Shown: positions 1-6,859 of the stretch, one piece after another
Layout: each line of letters opens with the position of its first letter
How positions within the stretch are numbered: the first letter of the stretch is position 1
From: JAJDAN01 sp046583095
GTDB taxonomy: Bacteria > Myxococcota_A > UBA9160 > UBA4427
Assembly (NCBI GenBank): GCA_046583095.1
Contig: JAYGDB010000065.1
Coordinates: 1-25,771 of the forward strand
Direction: 5' to 3'
DNA: 25,771 nucleotides
Made by a program: the position numbers and the translations under genes
Notes under the pieces: model-generated
Told to the model about the DNA's origin: nothing
Database searches by the model: none
What the model saw: only the letters and a program-made list of their open reading frames with translations

Positions 1-1
1 C

Positions 2-28
2 GCACGCGTGGAGGCGCTGCTGGCGTGA
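2..28 (+). other. possible 3' end of an upstream gene
   Basis: The frame starting at base 2 reads ARVEALLA and then a TGA stop at 26-28. It is followed 8 nt later by a perfect 10-bp hairpin. A stop codon just before a strong hairpin fits the end of a plus-strand gene that begins outside the window. Only eight codons are visible, so no product can be named, and chance is a real alternative. Confidence 0.25.
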
Positions 29-36
29 TCGAGAAG

Positions 37-61
37 TCGATGCGGAGAGCGTCCGCATCGA
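37..61 (+). terminator. perfect 10-bp hairpin, terminator-like
   Basis: TCGATGCGGA (37-46) and TCCGCATCGA (52-61) are exact reverse complements around a 5-nt loop. The hairpin lies 8 nt after a possible stop codon. No T tract follows, so it is not a classical intrinsic terminator. It could instead be an RNA-protecting 3' hairpin, or an operator read as DNA. Confidence 0.4.
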
Positions 62-94
62 CGGAGAGCACGACTCCAACCCGGGAAGCTGGAC

Positions 95-149
95 CCTCGG
101 GAGCGGGTGTTGGAACCCTATAGCGGCTACGGCATCCGCACTCCCGAGG
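95..149. repeat. long imperfect inverted repeat (9 bp plus 6 bp)
   Basis: CCTCGGGAG (95-103) pairs exactly with CTCCCGAGG (141-149). The pairing resumes inward after a 2-nt bulge, with CGGGTG (104-109) against CATCCG (133-138), including one G-U pair. The total is 15 pairs closing a loop of about 23 nt. Together with the hairpin at 37-61 it makes this non-coding stretch unusually structured. It could be a small RNA, a processed 3' UTR, or a protein-binding site; the sequence does not decide between these. Confidence 0.4.
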
Positions 150-195
150 ACGATGACGCTGGTTGCTCTGCACCCCAGTAGCACCGCGGATCAAT

Positions 196-211
196 GCGCT
201 AGCTAGAGCGC
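196..211. repeat. short palindromic hairpin with CTAGCTAG core
   Basis: GCGCT (196-200) and AGCGC (207-211) pair around a 6-nt loop. The 8-bp palindrome CTAGCTAG (199-206) overlaps the centre. It is the third inverted repeat in the first 211 bases. Alone it is weak, because 5-bp stems are common in GC-rich DNA. Confidence 0.25.
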
Positions 212-510
212 CGTCACCTCACTCGCCGTAGTACAGCTACTTTGCAATTTGATTCCTCCTCATACCGGCGAAGAGATGACCAGCGAGGCCCAGTACCTCG
301 CTTTCGATCCCGGGTCCAGGGTGGGCGCCGTACCCGCCCCTCCAGGCCGCTCCACTCCTGACGGACACATGCCCGAAAGCAGTCGGAACTCGGGAGTGAG
401 TGAGACCCCCTGTCCCAAAACGTATCGGACGCCCTCGGAACCGCCATAGTGACTTCCGGTAGCAGCCATGCAGGACCGCCGACAACCCCCCGCCGGAGCT
501 TCGGAATCGC

Positions 511-516
511 TAGACT
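511..516 (+). promoter_or_regulatory. -10-like TAGACT hexamer
   Basis: TAGACT matches the sigma70 -10 consensus at four of six positions. It ends 10 nt before the ATG at 527. The same spacing (9-10 nt) is seen before the Trm112-like, exonuclease III and metF genes. No clear -35 element is visible. If real, transcription would start at about 523, within a few nt of the ATG at 527. Confidence 0.3.
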
Positions 517-526
517 CAGCTGCCCC

Positions 527-568
527 ATGAGCAGATCCTCCCCCTGCAAGCCGGTCGTCGTCGACTGA
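527..568 (+). CDS. possible 13-codon leader ORF upstream of the MBL-fold gene
   Basis: ATG at 527 opens a 13-codon frame (MSRSSPCKPVVVD) ending in TGA at 566-568. That stop is one base before the ATG of the MBL-fold gene, which has no Shine-Dalgarno sequence of its own. The arrangement would allow translation of the MBL gene by re-initiation after the leader. The peptide has no obvious attenuation signature such as repeated codons. It may be a chance ORF. Confidence 0.25.
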   Translation: MSRSSPCKPVVVD

Positions 569-569
569 G

Positions 570-1535
570 ATGCCCTTCCGCCTCTTCGCGCTGATACTCG
601 CGGCGACAGTATTGGCTGTGGGCTGGGCGGCCTCTTGCGTGATCTGGCGGGCTGCCGAGGTGAACGAGTTGGTCGGCCCGCTGTCCCCGCGCAGCTGGGA
701 CGCCCTGACGGTGATCACCGTTGGGACCGGAAGCCCGTATGAGAACCCGGAGCGCCTCGGGCCGTCGACTGGCATCGGTTGGAAGGACCAGGTGCTGCTG
801 GTGGATGTGGGACGCGGAGTCGCCGAGGGCTTGCGACTCTCGAAGATCCCGGTGTCCCAGCCTTCACGGGTGCTCCTGACGAGCCTGATGCCCGAGAGCA
901 CGCTGGGGGTCGATGACCTCCTGTTCACCGGCTGGCGCCAGGACCGGCAACACCCGATCGAGATCATCGGCCCGAGCGGCACCCGGGCATTCGTCGAGGC
1001 GCTACTCGCGGCCTACCGGCCCGGCCGGGAGGCCCTCGCCCGCGCGCTGCCGCTCCCGGACGAGGGGATTCGCGTCGAGGTCGTCGAAGTAGGCGACGTC
1101 TTCCAGGCGGATTGGGACGGCCTGTCGGTCTCGGCCGTCACGCTGTCGGGCGGGCCGACACCGGGTCTCGCCTGGCGCTTCGAAGCGGGCGGAAGGACGG
1201 TCGTCGTCGGAGGCGTCGGTTGGGGGAAGGAACAGCTCATCGCGTTCGCAAAGGGCGCGAACATGCTCGTCCACGAAGCGGCTTACGTGCCTCCGCCCGA
1301 GGACATCGAAGCCGCGGGCATTCTCGCCGACCCCGAGCGGCTGCGCCGTGAGGGTGAGCTGCACACCTCGCTCCTCGACATCGGCGAGCTGGCTCGGCGG
1401 GCCGGCGTCGAGACCCTGGTCCTGATCCGGCTGCGTCCCCCACCCTTCTACGACATCCAGGTCACGAACCACGTGGACAACACCTTCTCGGGCAGCGTGT
1501 GGATCCCCGAGGACGGCGACGAGTTGACTCCCTAG
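570..1535 (+). CDS. membrane-anchored metallo-beta-lactamase-fold protein, metal site degenerate
   Basis: The protein has 321 residues. Residues 4-26 are a hydrophobic N-terminal segment, either a signal anchor or an uncleaved signal peptide, so the domain probably lies in the periplasm. The rest follows the RNase Z/arylsulfatase branch of the MBL fold: VGTGSP near residue 51, GPSTGI at 64-70, LLVDVGRGV at 76-84, and a LVHEAAY segment at 233-239. The hallmark THxHxDH motif should fall at 104-110 but reads TSLMPES. The aspartate after the GG turn is Val216 and the last metal-ligand histidine is Arg287. His235 and His265 remain. The fold looks intact but hydrolytic zinc chemistry seems lost, so a binding or scaffold role is likely. 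The start at 570 keeps the membrane segment and has no Shine-Dalgarno. The gene converges on the rhomboid gene 57 bp downstream. Confidence 0.85.
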   Translation: MPFRLFALILAATVLAVGWAASCVIWRAAEVNELVGPLSPRSWDALTVITVGTGSPYENPERLGPSTGIGWKDQVLLVDVGRGVAEGLRLSKIPVSQPSRVLLTSLMPESTLGVDDLLFTGWRQDRQHPIEIIGPSGTRAFVEALLAAYRPGREALARALPLPDEGIRVEVVEVGDVFQADWDGLSVSAVTLSGGPTPGLAWRFEAGGRTVVVGGVGWGKEQLIAFAKGANMLVHEAAYVPPPEDIEAAGILADPERLRREGELHTSLLDIGELARRAGVETLVLIRLRPPPFYDIQVTNHVDNTFSGSVWIPEDGDELTP

Positions 1536-1592
1536 GAACCCGCGCGGCAGCGGCCTGCGGAGCCAGGGCAGGCGACGTCGCAGAACTCGCCG

Positions 1593-3038
1593 CTAGATCG
1601 AGATCCCGGGGGTCTCCCGCGGAAAGAGGTCCTCGGACTCCGGCTCCGGACGGATCCACAGCGTCGGTGGATCGGGACGATCGTCGGCGGCTCGCTGGCC
1701 GGTGAATCGACGACGCTGCTCGCGGAAGTAGACCTCGCTCCCCGCCAGGACGATGGCCTCGTCGATCACCGCTACAGCCCCCTCGTCGTCGCCGGCGACG
1801 AAGAGCACCTCGGCGAGCGTGTCGAGCACGTTCGGGTCCAGGCGGCTGGTCTTCGCCACCGCGCGCTCGGCGAGCTGGGCCGCCACGAGCAGATCGCCCG
1901 AGTCGGGCTTGCTCTCGGTGACCATCCGCCAGGCCAACTCGTTGAGCGCATGCCAGCCGACGTTCGGTATTCCCATCAGGTGCCGCCCGTGGTTGGCGAG
2001 CGCTTCGGGATCCCGGCGGACGAGCTGTCCGGCACTGAACAGAGAAACCAGGATCAACACGACCAGCGTTGCAGCCAGGTAGCGCTGATCGCGGCTGGGC
2101 GCCTCACGCTCCAGGGCGCCCCGAGCGGCGAAGGGCATGACCAGATAGCCGCTCACCAGGCCCCCGAGGTGAGCTCCCGCCGCGATGAAGGGCATCCTCA
2201 GGTCGACATAGGCTTGCAGCAGGACGATCGCGATGAAGAGCTTCCGCGGGATCCGCCACCACGCCGGCAGACGTTTCGGCTCGTGAAACTCGAGCCACAA
2301 AACTGCGCCGACGAGGCCGGCCACGATCCCGGAAGCACCGAGCACCTCGCCGTAGCCTGCGACCGCGCTCCCGGCCATCGCACCCAGCCCGCCTGCCGCC
2401 ATCACCAGGAAGGTCCGTGTCGCCCCGAGCGGCCGCTCCACCAGCAACCCGAACGCCATCAAGCAGAGCATGTTGAGGATCAGGTGCAAGGGGATGGGAG
2501 AGAAGCCGTGAAGCAGGTTCGCGGTTGCGATTCGCCACCACTCTCCTGCGCTCACCAGCTCGGGAACGAATATCGCCGCATACCGGGTGTACGGATCCGC
2601 AAACTGGAGGCCGAAGATCCCGATGCACAAGACCGCGATCACGCTGGTGGCCCAGCGTGAATACGGACTCCGTGCCCGCTGGGCGATGTCCTGCATGCGA
2701 GCCAGCTGTTTCCCACCCCCCGGCTCTTCGGCCAACCGCGAGCGGACCGCCTGCACGAACTCTTCCGGGGCCCCGTCACGAACGAAGTGACTGCGCCGGA
2801 TGATCAGGGTGCTTTGCTGGGTCGCAACCCACACCCCCCGCGCCGTCGCCTCGACGTGGGTGAGCTTTTCAAACGGAACCAACGAGGTCTCGAGCCCCCA
2901 CCGTCGGTGCCCCAAGCGCAGGCCCTCCGGTACGAGTGCAACGAAACACCCCGACGGGTGAAGCTCCCAGCGAGACTCGGCGGAAAACTCTTCGGGCATC
3001 CCAGTGCAGAGTAGCGCCTCGACGGCCGGGGCTCGCAT
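1593..3038 (-). CDS. rhomboid-family intramembrane serine protease with N-terminal PH-like and C-terminal TPR-like regions
   Basis: The protein has 481 residues. Rhomboids cleave transmembrane substrates inside the membrane with a Ser-His dyad. The nucleophile motif GASG is at 234-237 (Ser236) and the partner His290 lies in GAHLGG. His185 and Asn189 (HLILN) supply the oxyanion-side residues, and an E/R-rich L1 loop is also present, so the enzyme looks active. Residues 20-100 resemble a small bacterial PH-like beta domain (alternating strands, then a helix with FVQAV). After the last membrane helix (about 318-336), residues 355-430 form TPR-like helix pairs. Typical bacterial rhomboids are about 200-300 residues long. 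The gene begins 24 bp after the actF stop on the same strand, so it is probably co-transcribed with ACIII. No clear Shine-Dalgarno marks the start; Met14 is a possible alternative. Confidence 0.88.
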   Translation of the reverse strand: MRAPAVEALLCTGMPEEFSAESRWELHPSGCFVALVPEGLRLGHRRWGLETSLVPFEKLTHVEATARGVWVATQQSTLIIRRSHFVRDGAPEEFVQAVRSRLAEEPGGGKQLARMQDIAQRARSPYSRWATSVIAVLCIGIFGLQFADPYTRYAAIFVPELVSAGEWWRIATANLLHGFSPIPLHLILNMLCLMAFGLLVERPLGATRTFLVMAAGGLGAMAGSAVAGYGEVLGASGIVAGLVGAVLWLEFHEPKRLPAWWRIPRKLFIAIVLLQAYVDLRMPFIAAGAHLGGLVSGYLVMPFAARGALEREAPSRDQRYLAATLVVLILVSLFSAGQLVRRDPEALANHGRHLMGIPNVGWHALNELAWRMVTESKPDSGDLLVAAQLAERAVAKTSRLDPNVLDTLAEVLFVAGDDEGAVAVIDEAIVLAGSEVYFREQRRRFTGQRAADDRPDPPTLWIRPEPESEDLFPRETPGISI

Positions 3039-3062
3039 CCGGCAGCCATGACCGCAGCAGGC

Positions 3063-4388
3063 CTAGCCGGAGGACTTCTCGACGGCCAGCGAGGGGAACA
3101 CCCGCGAGTAAATCAGGAACACCAGCGCGAAGGCTCCGATGAAGCCGAGTAGGATGCCGATCTGGATCAGGCCGAACCACGCGAACTGGTCATCCTTGAT
3201 GACCGACGGCCAGATCAGCAGGTTCCGCTCGAACCAGTACCCGAGCACCACGATGGAGGCGACGGGACCCGCAATCCATCCCGTCTTCTTGGCCTGCTGG
3301 CCCAGCAAGATCCAGAATGGAAGGATCCAGCAGCACGTCCAGACGAGCATCGACATCCAACCCCAGCCTTCCAGCAGCCGAGACCACTCGAAGTCCCAGT
3401 CAGCCCAGGCGAGCACCCAGGCGGCTTCCGTGTAGCCCTTGTCGATCATGAACTGCGGGCCGAGCCGATCCCGCAGGAAGCTGGTCTCTTCGGGCAGGTT
3501 CCCGTAGTAGATGACCAGATACTGGGAGAAGAAGAGATACATCCAGAAGATCCCGAAACCGAAGATCAGCTTGCCGATGTCGTGCATCCGCTTGTCGGTG
3601 ATCTGCCCCTCGAAGCCGGGGGCGTTGCGATGCAGGAGTCCGATCACGGCCGTCAGGGACAGCGCCGCCGCCATGCCGCCCCAGATCACGTAGGCGCCGA
3701 AGAGATTCGAGAACCAGGTCTGCTCCATCGACATGACCTGGTCGAAGACCACGACCGAGATGCCCAGCGCCATGAAGAGGATCAGGGGCGGAGCCATGCG
3801 ACCGAGCTTTGCTTCCGACGCGTCCCGCTCTGGACGATCGCCGCGCCAGCCTGACGTCCAGCGCTCGGACATCGTCTCCGCGAAGCCCTTCGCCCCGGGC
3901 GAGCCCCCACCGAGAGTGGGACGCAGGGACGTGCGCAGGAAGAGGATCGTCCAGAGGGCCAGGATCACGAGGATCGCGATGTCCGAGCCATAGACCCGGG
4001 CGTCGTTCAGCCAAACTTCCTTGCCATGAACGGCGCCTTCGCGCGACCACTCGAAGATGTAGTGCCGACCGAAGTAGCCCACGCACGCGAGGATCGCCGT
4101 GATCGGCACCCAGGCCGCCAACCCCTCGGCGATGCGCCGGTAGGGGCCAGGCCAGGTTGCACCCACGGTGCAGAAGATGCAGACGAGCATGAGACTGCCC
4201 GTCGAGAGCGTGCCGAAGTAGATGAAGTTCGTGTGGAAGGCCAGCCACGTCGTCTGGGGATCCGTCGTCAAGCCGTAGCCGAACGTCCCGACTCCGAGCA
4301 GCGCCAGCACGCCGAAAAAAGCCGTGAGCGGCTGCGGAAGCGCGCGGGGATTCGCCTTTTCGATCGCCTGCACCAGCGGGGCACTCAC
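3063..4388 (-). CDS. actF: alternative complex III subunit ActF (NrfD-like membrane protein)
   Basis: The protein has 441 residues and about ten transmembrane helices. ActF is the second NrfD/PsrC-type quinol-interacting membrane subunit of ACIII, the complex that oxidises quinol in place of cytochrome bc1. Helices start at about residue 20 (AFFGVLALLG) and run to a final one near 420. The start is taken as GTG at 4388, which overlaps the actE stop in a GTGA (4-nt overlap). An upstream ATG at 4439 would run 55 nt into actE and adds a Pro/Arg-rich tail with no role. The gene is sixth and last of the act set. The downstream neighbour is the rhomboid gene rather than the cytochrome oxidase genes that often follow. 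Confidence 0.92.
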   Translation of the reverse strand: MSAPLVQAIEKANPRALPQPLTAFFGVLALLGVGTFGYGLTTDPQTTWLAFHTNFIYFGTLSTGSLMLVCIFCTVGATWPGPYRRIAEGLAAWVPITAILACVGYFGRHYIFEWSREGAVHGKEVWLNDARVYGSDIAILVILALWTILFLRTSLRPTLGGGSPGAKGFAETMSERWTSGWRGDRPERDASEAKLGRMAPPLILFMALGISVVVFDQVMSMEQTWFSNLFGAYVIWGGMAAALSLTAVIGLLHRNAPGFEGQITDKRMHDIGKLIFGFGIFWMYLFFSQYLVIYYGNLPEETSFLRDRLGPQFMIDKGYTEAAWVLAWADWDFEWSRLLEGWGWMSMLVWTCCWILPFWILLGQQAKKTGWIAGPVASIVVLGYWFERNLLIWPSVIKDDQFAWFGLIQIGILLGFIGAFALVFLIYSRVFPSLAVEKSSG

Positions 4389-4990
4389 TGTCGCACTCCC
4401 TGACCGTTGATTTCGCGGAGGTAGTTCACGAGATCCCATCGCTGCATCGCCGGAATCCGCTGATAGCTCGGCATCCGGCCGCGACCGAGTGAGATCGAGG
4501 TGTAGATGTGCCCGTCGCTGAACACCCGCGCCATGCTGACCGGCCCGTTGATCGGGAGGATCAGCGGGAAGGGGCCCGTGGCGTTCGGCGCGAAACCCGA
4601 GGCAGCGGCCACCGGGCCGTCACCCAGGCCCTCGGCTCCGTGACAGGTCGCGCAGTAGCGGGCGAAGAGCACCTCGCCGTTCTTGAGCGAAGCGAGGCTG
4701 GCCGGGACCGGATTGGGGAGCGCGTCCTGGGCCGCCATTTCCAAGGACTCCAGGTCGGGCAACGACGCGCCACCGACCGGGACGGTGCCGTCCGGCGGCG
4801 TGAACCCCTGCATCTGGCCGCGGTGAAGCACCTGCTCGAAGGCCTGAACCGCGGGTTGTCGCTTCATCTGCGGGAACCAATTGCCGTCGTCCATCTGCTC
4901 CCAGCAGCCGAGGGATCCCGCCACGGCCAGCATCACGAGGGTCGTCAACGGACGCAGCGAAGCCCGATGGGAACGCCTGGGCTCACTCAT
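4385..4990 (-). CDS. actE: alternative complex III subunit ActE (monohaem cytochrome c)
   Basis: The protein has 201 residues. An N-terminal hydrophobic stretch (15-27) ends in a cysteine (Cys29, SLGC), a loose lipobox consistent with the lipoprotein status known for ActE. One haem c site is present, CATCH at 113-117, with Met173 (GRGRMPSY) as the likely sixth ligand. It carries electrons out of ACIII to the oxidase or a soluble cytochrome c. The ATG at 4990 overlaps the end of actD by 8 nt (ATGAGTGA). An ATG further upstream at 5059 lies inside actD and would place a charged stretch before the signal, so it was rejected. Confidence 0.93.
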   Translation of the reverse strand: MSEPRRSHRASLRPLTTLVMLAVAGSLGCWEQMDDGNWFPQMKRQPAVQAFEQVLHRGQMQGFTPPDGTVPVGGASLPDLESLEMAAQDALPNPVPASLASLKNGEVLFARYCATCHGAEGLGDGPVAAASGFAPNATGPFPLILPINGPVSMARVFSDGHIYTSISLGRGRMPSYQRIPAMQRWDLVNYLREINGQGVRQ

Positions 4991-5486
4991 CGAGAAGCGA
5001 GACCTCCTTGGCGGAGAGACTTCGAAGCAGCGAGTCCACTTCGCCGACGTCACGCTCACCCACCTTCACGACGACCCCGAACTCCTCGGCGGAGAACCGG
5101 GCGCTGTAAGCGGCGTCCAGGCGCCGCGGGTACAAGCGACCGACGAAAAGCAAGCCGAGCAGCGTGAGAATGCCACCGAACAGGATCGTCAACTCGAAGC
5201 CGATGATCACGTAGGGCGGAATCGACGCGTACGCCTTGCCGGCGATCTTGATCGGCCACTCCCAGGACATCCAGATCTGCATCAGGAAACCCGTAACGAC
5301 GCCCGTGAGGCCGCCGACGAGGGTAAAGATACGGACCTTGCTGGGGCGCTCGTCCATCGCTTCGTCGATCTGCTCGAAGGGTGCGGGAGAGTAGGACTCG
5401 AGCACGTCGAAGCCGCGTCCCTTCAGCTTGGTGATCGCCGTCGCCGCGTCGTCCGGCAGGTCGAAGATGCTCAAGAGCGTCGGCAT
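4983..5486 (-). CDS. actD: alternative complex III subunit ActD (DUF3341 membrane protein)
   Basis: The protein has 167 residues. It has a short ferredoxin-like N-terminal region (1-50), two transmembrane helices (about 53-72 and 93-116) and a cytosolic C-terminal tail. This is the DUF3341 layout of ActD, a cofactor-free structural subunit of ACIII. The ATG at 5486 shares one base with the actC stop (TGATG). Longer upstream starts lie within actC in another frame and give an unrelated His/Pro/Arg-rich leader. Confidence 0.92.
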   Translation of the reverse strand: MPTLLSIFDLPDDAATAITKLKGRGFDVLESYSPAPFEQIDEAMDERPSKVRIFTLVGGLTGVVTGFLMQIWMSWEWPIKIAGKAYASIPPYVIIGFELTILFGGILTLLGLLFVGRLYPRRLDAAYSARFSAEEFGVVVKVGERDVGEVDSLLRSLSAKEVSLLDE

Positions 5487-6859
5487 CAGTGAACCTCCTG
5501 CGGCGCGTGGGCCTTCTGGTGGATGATCAACTCCTTCATCTCCGCGATCGCGATGATCGGCAGGAACTTCAGGAAGAGCAGGAAGAACATGCTGAACCAA
5601 CAGAAGGAGCCGACCAGGATCGAAAGCTCCCAGACACTCGGAATGTAGAGCCCCCATGCCCCCGGTATGAAGTCACGCGAGAGCGACGTGATGATGATGA
5701 CGTAGCGCTCGAACCACATGCCGATGTTGATGAGCACGGCGAGGACGAAGATGAACGGCACCTTCGTCCGAAATTTCTTGATCCACAGCAACTGCGGGAA
5801 GATCACGTTGCACGAGATCATGATCCACGTCGAGATCCAGTACGGGCCGAAGGCGCGCAGCCAGAACGACGTCTGCTCGAACTCCACCCCGCTGTACCAC
5901 GCGACGAAGTACTCCGCCGCGTACGCGTAACCGCAGATGAGCGAAGTGAAGAGAATGAAGCGTGACATGTTCTCGAAGTGGTAGTCGGTGATGTAGGCCT
6001 CGAGCCTGAAGATCCGTCGCACGGGAATCAGCACCACGAGCACCATCGCGAAGCCACCGAAGATGGCGCCGGCGACGAAGTACGGGGCGAAGATGGTCGC
6101 GTGCCAGCCGGGCACGATCGACATCGCGAAGTCCCAGGACACGACCGAGTGCACCGACAGCACGAGAGGGGTCGCCAGGCCTGCCAGGTGCAGAACCGTC
6201 CGGTTGTGAGCCTTCCACTGTCGCCCGGTGCCCTGCCAGCCGAGGGACAGCACCGTGTACGCGAATTTCTTGACGCCGGTTGCACGATCGCGGGCAATCG
6301 CGATGTCGGGGATCAGGCCGACGTAGAAGAAGATGATCGAGATCATCATGTAGGTGTTGATCGCGAACACGTCCCAGAGCAGCGGACTCTTGAAGTTCAC
6401 CCACAGCCCCCGCTGGTTCGGGTACGGAATCAGGAAGTAGGCCTTCCAGATCCTCCCAACGTGGATCAGCGGGAAAAGGCTCGCGGTGAGCACCGCGAAC
6501 ACGGTCATGGCCTCGGCGCCGCGGTTGATCGCGTTGCGCCACTTGGCTCGGAAGAGGAAGAGGATGGCGGAGATCAGGGTGCCCGCGTGCCCGATCCCGA
6601 TCCAGAACACGAAGTTGATGATGTAGATGGCCCAGAAGACCGGCGCCTGGTAGCCGGCAACCCCGAGACCCCAGTAGACCTGGTAGGCGTAGGAGAAGAG
6701 CGCCTGGAGAACGCCGATCACCGCCAGGCTCAACAGCAAGCCCCACTGCCAGGAGACTCCCTTCGTCACCGACATCACGTCAGTGTTGATCTGGGAATCC
6801 TCGGGAATCGAGGTCGGCCGCATCAGATCGACCACTGCCGTGGCGGGAGGCGGCGTCAT
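5486..6859 (-). CDS. actC: alternative complex III subunit ActC (NrfD-like quinol-oxidising membrane protein)
   Basis: The protein has 457 residues and is polytopic, with about ten helices from residue 36 onward. ActC is the NrfD/PsrC-family subunit that binds quinol next to the iron-sulfur domain of ActB. Landmarks include HAGTLIS around 115-121, VHSVVSWDF near 240, and a charged cytosolic C-terminus rich in His and Glu. The ATG overlaps the actB stop as ATGA (4 nt), so translation is probably coupled. Confidence 0.94.
   Translation of the reverse strand: MTPPPATAVVDLMRPTSIPEDSQINTDVMSVTKGVSWQWGLLLSLAVIGVLQALFSYAYQVYWGLGVAGYQAPVFWAIYIINFVFWIGIGHAGTLISAILFLFRAKWRNAINRGAEAMTVFAVLTASLFPLIHVGRIWKAYFLIPYPNQRGLWVNFKSPLLWDVFAINTYMMISIIFFYVGLIPDIAIARDRATGVKKFAYTVLSLGWQGTGRQWKAHNRTVLHLAGLATPLVLSVHSVVSWDFAMSIVPGWHATIFAPYFVAGAIFGGFAMVLVVLIPVRRIFRLEAYITDYHFENMSRFILFTSLICGYAYAAEYFVAWYSGVEFEQTSFWLRAFGPYWISTWIMISCNVIFPQLLWIKKFRTKVPFIFVLAVLINIGMWFERYVIIITSLSRDFIPGAWGLYIPSVWELSILVGSFCWFSMFFLLFLKFLPIIAIAEMKELIIHQKAHAPQEVH

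Larger units (their letters stand above)
62..526. other. intergenic region without a convincing gene
   Basis: No reading frame here has the composition of a real protein. The open frames on both strands are Pro/Arg/Ser-rich, have no ribosome binding site and overlap the MBL gene region in antisense. The stretch contains the inverted repeats at 95-149 and 196-211 and a small GGGCG/CGCCC stem (323-327 with 335-339). I found no tRNA cloverleaf. The 3' part probably carries the promoter of the MBL gene. Confidence 0.5.

Noticed and set aside
260..982. 240-codon minus-strand frame spanning the 5' region and the MBL gene
   Set aside because: It is mostly antisense to the MBL gene, low complexity Ser/Pro/Arg-rich, without a ribosome site or known motif.
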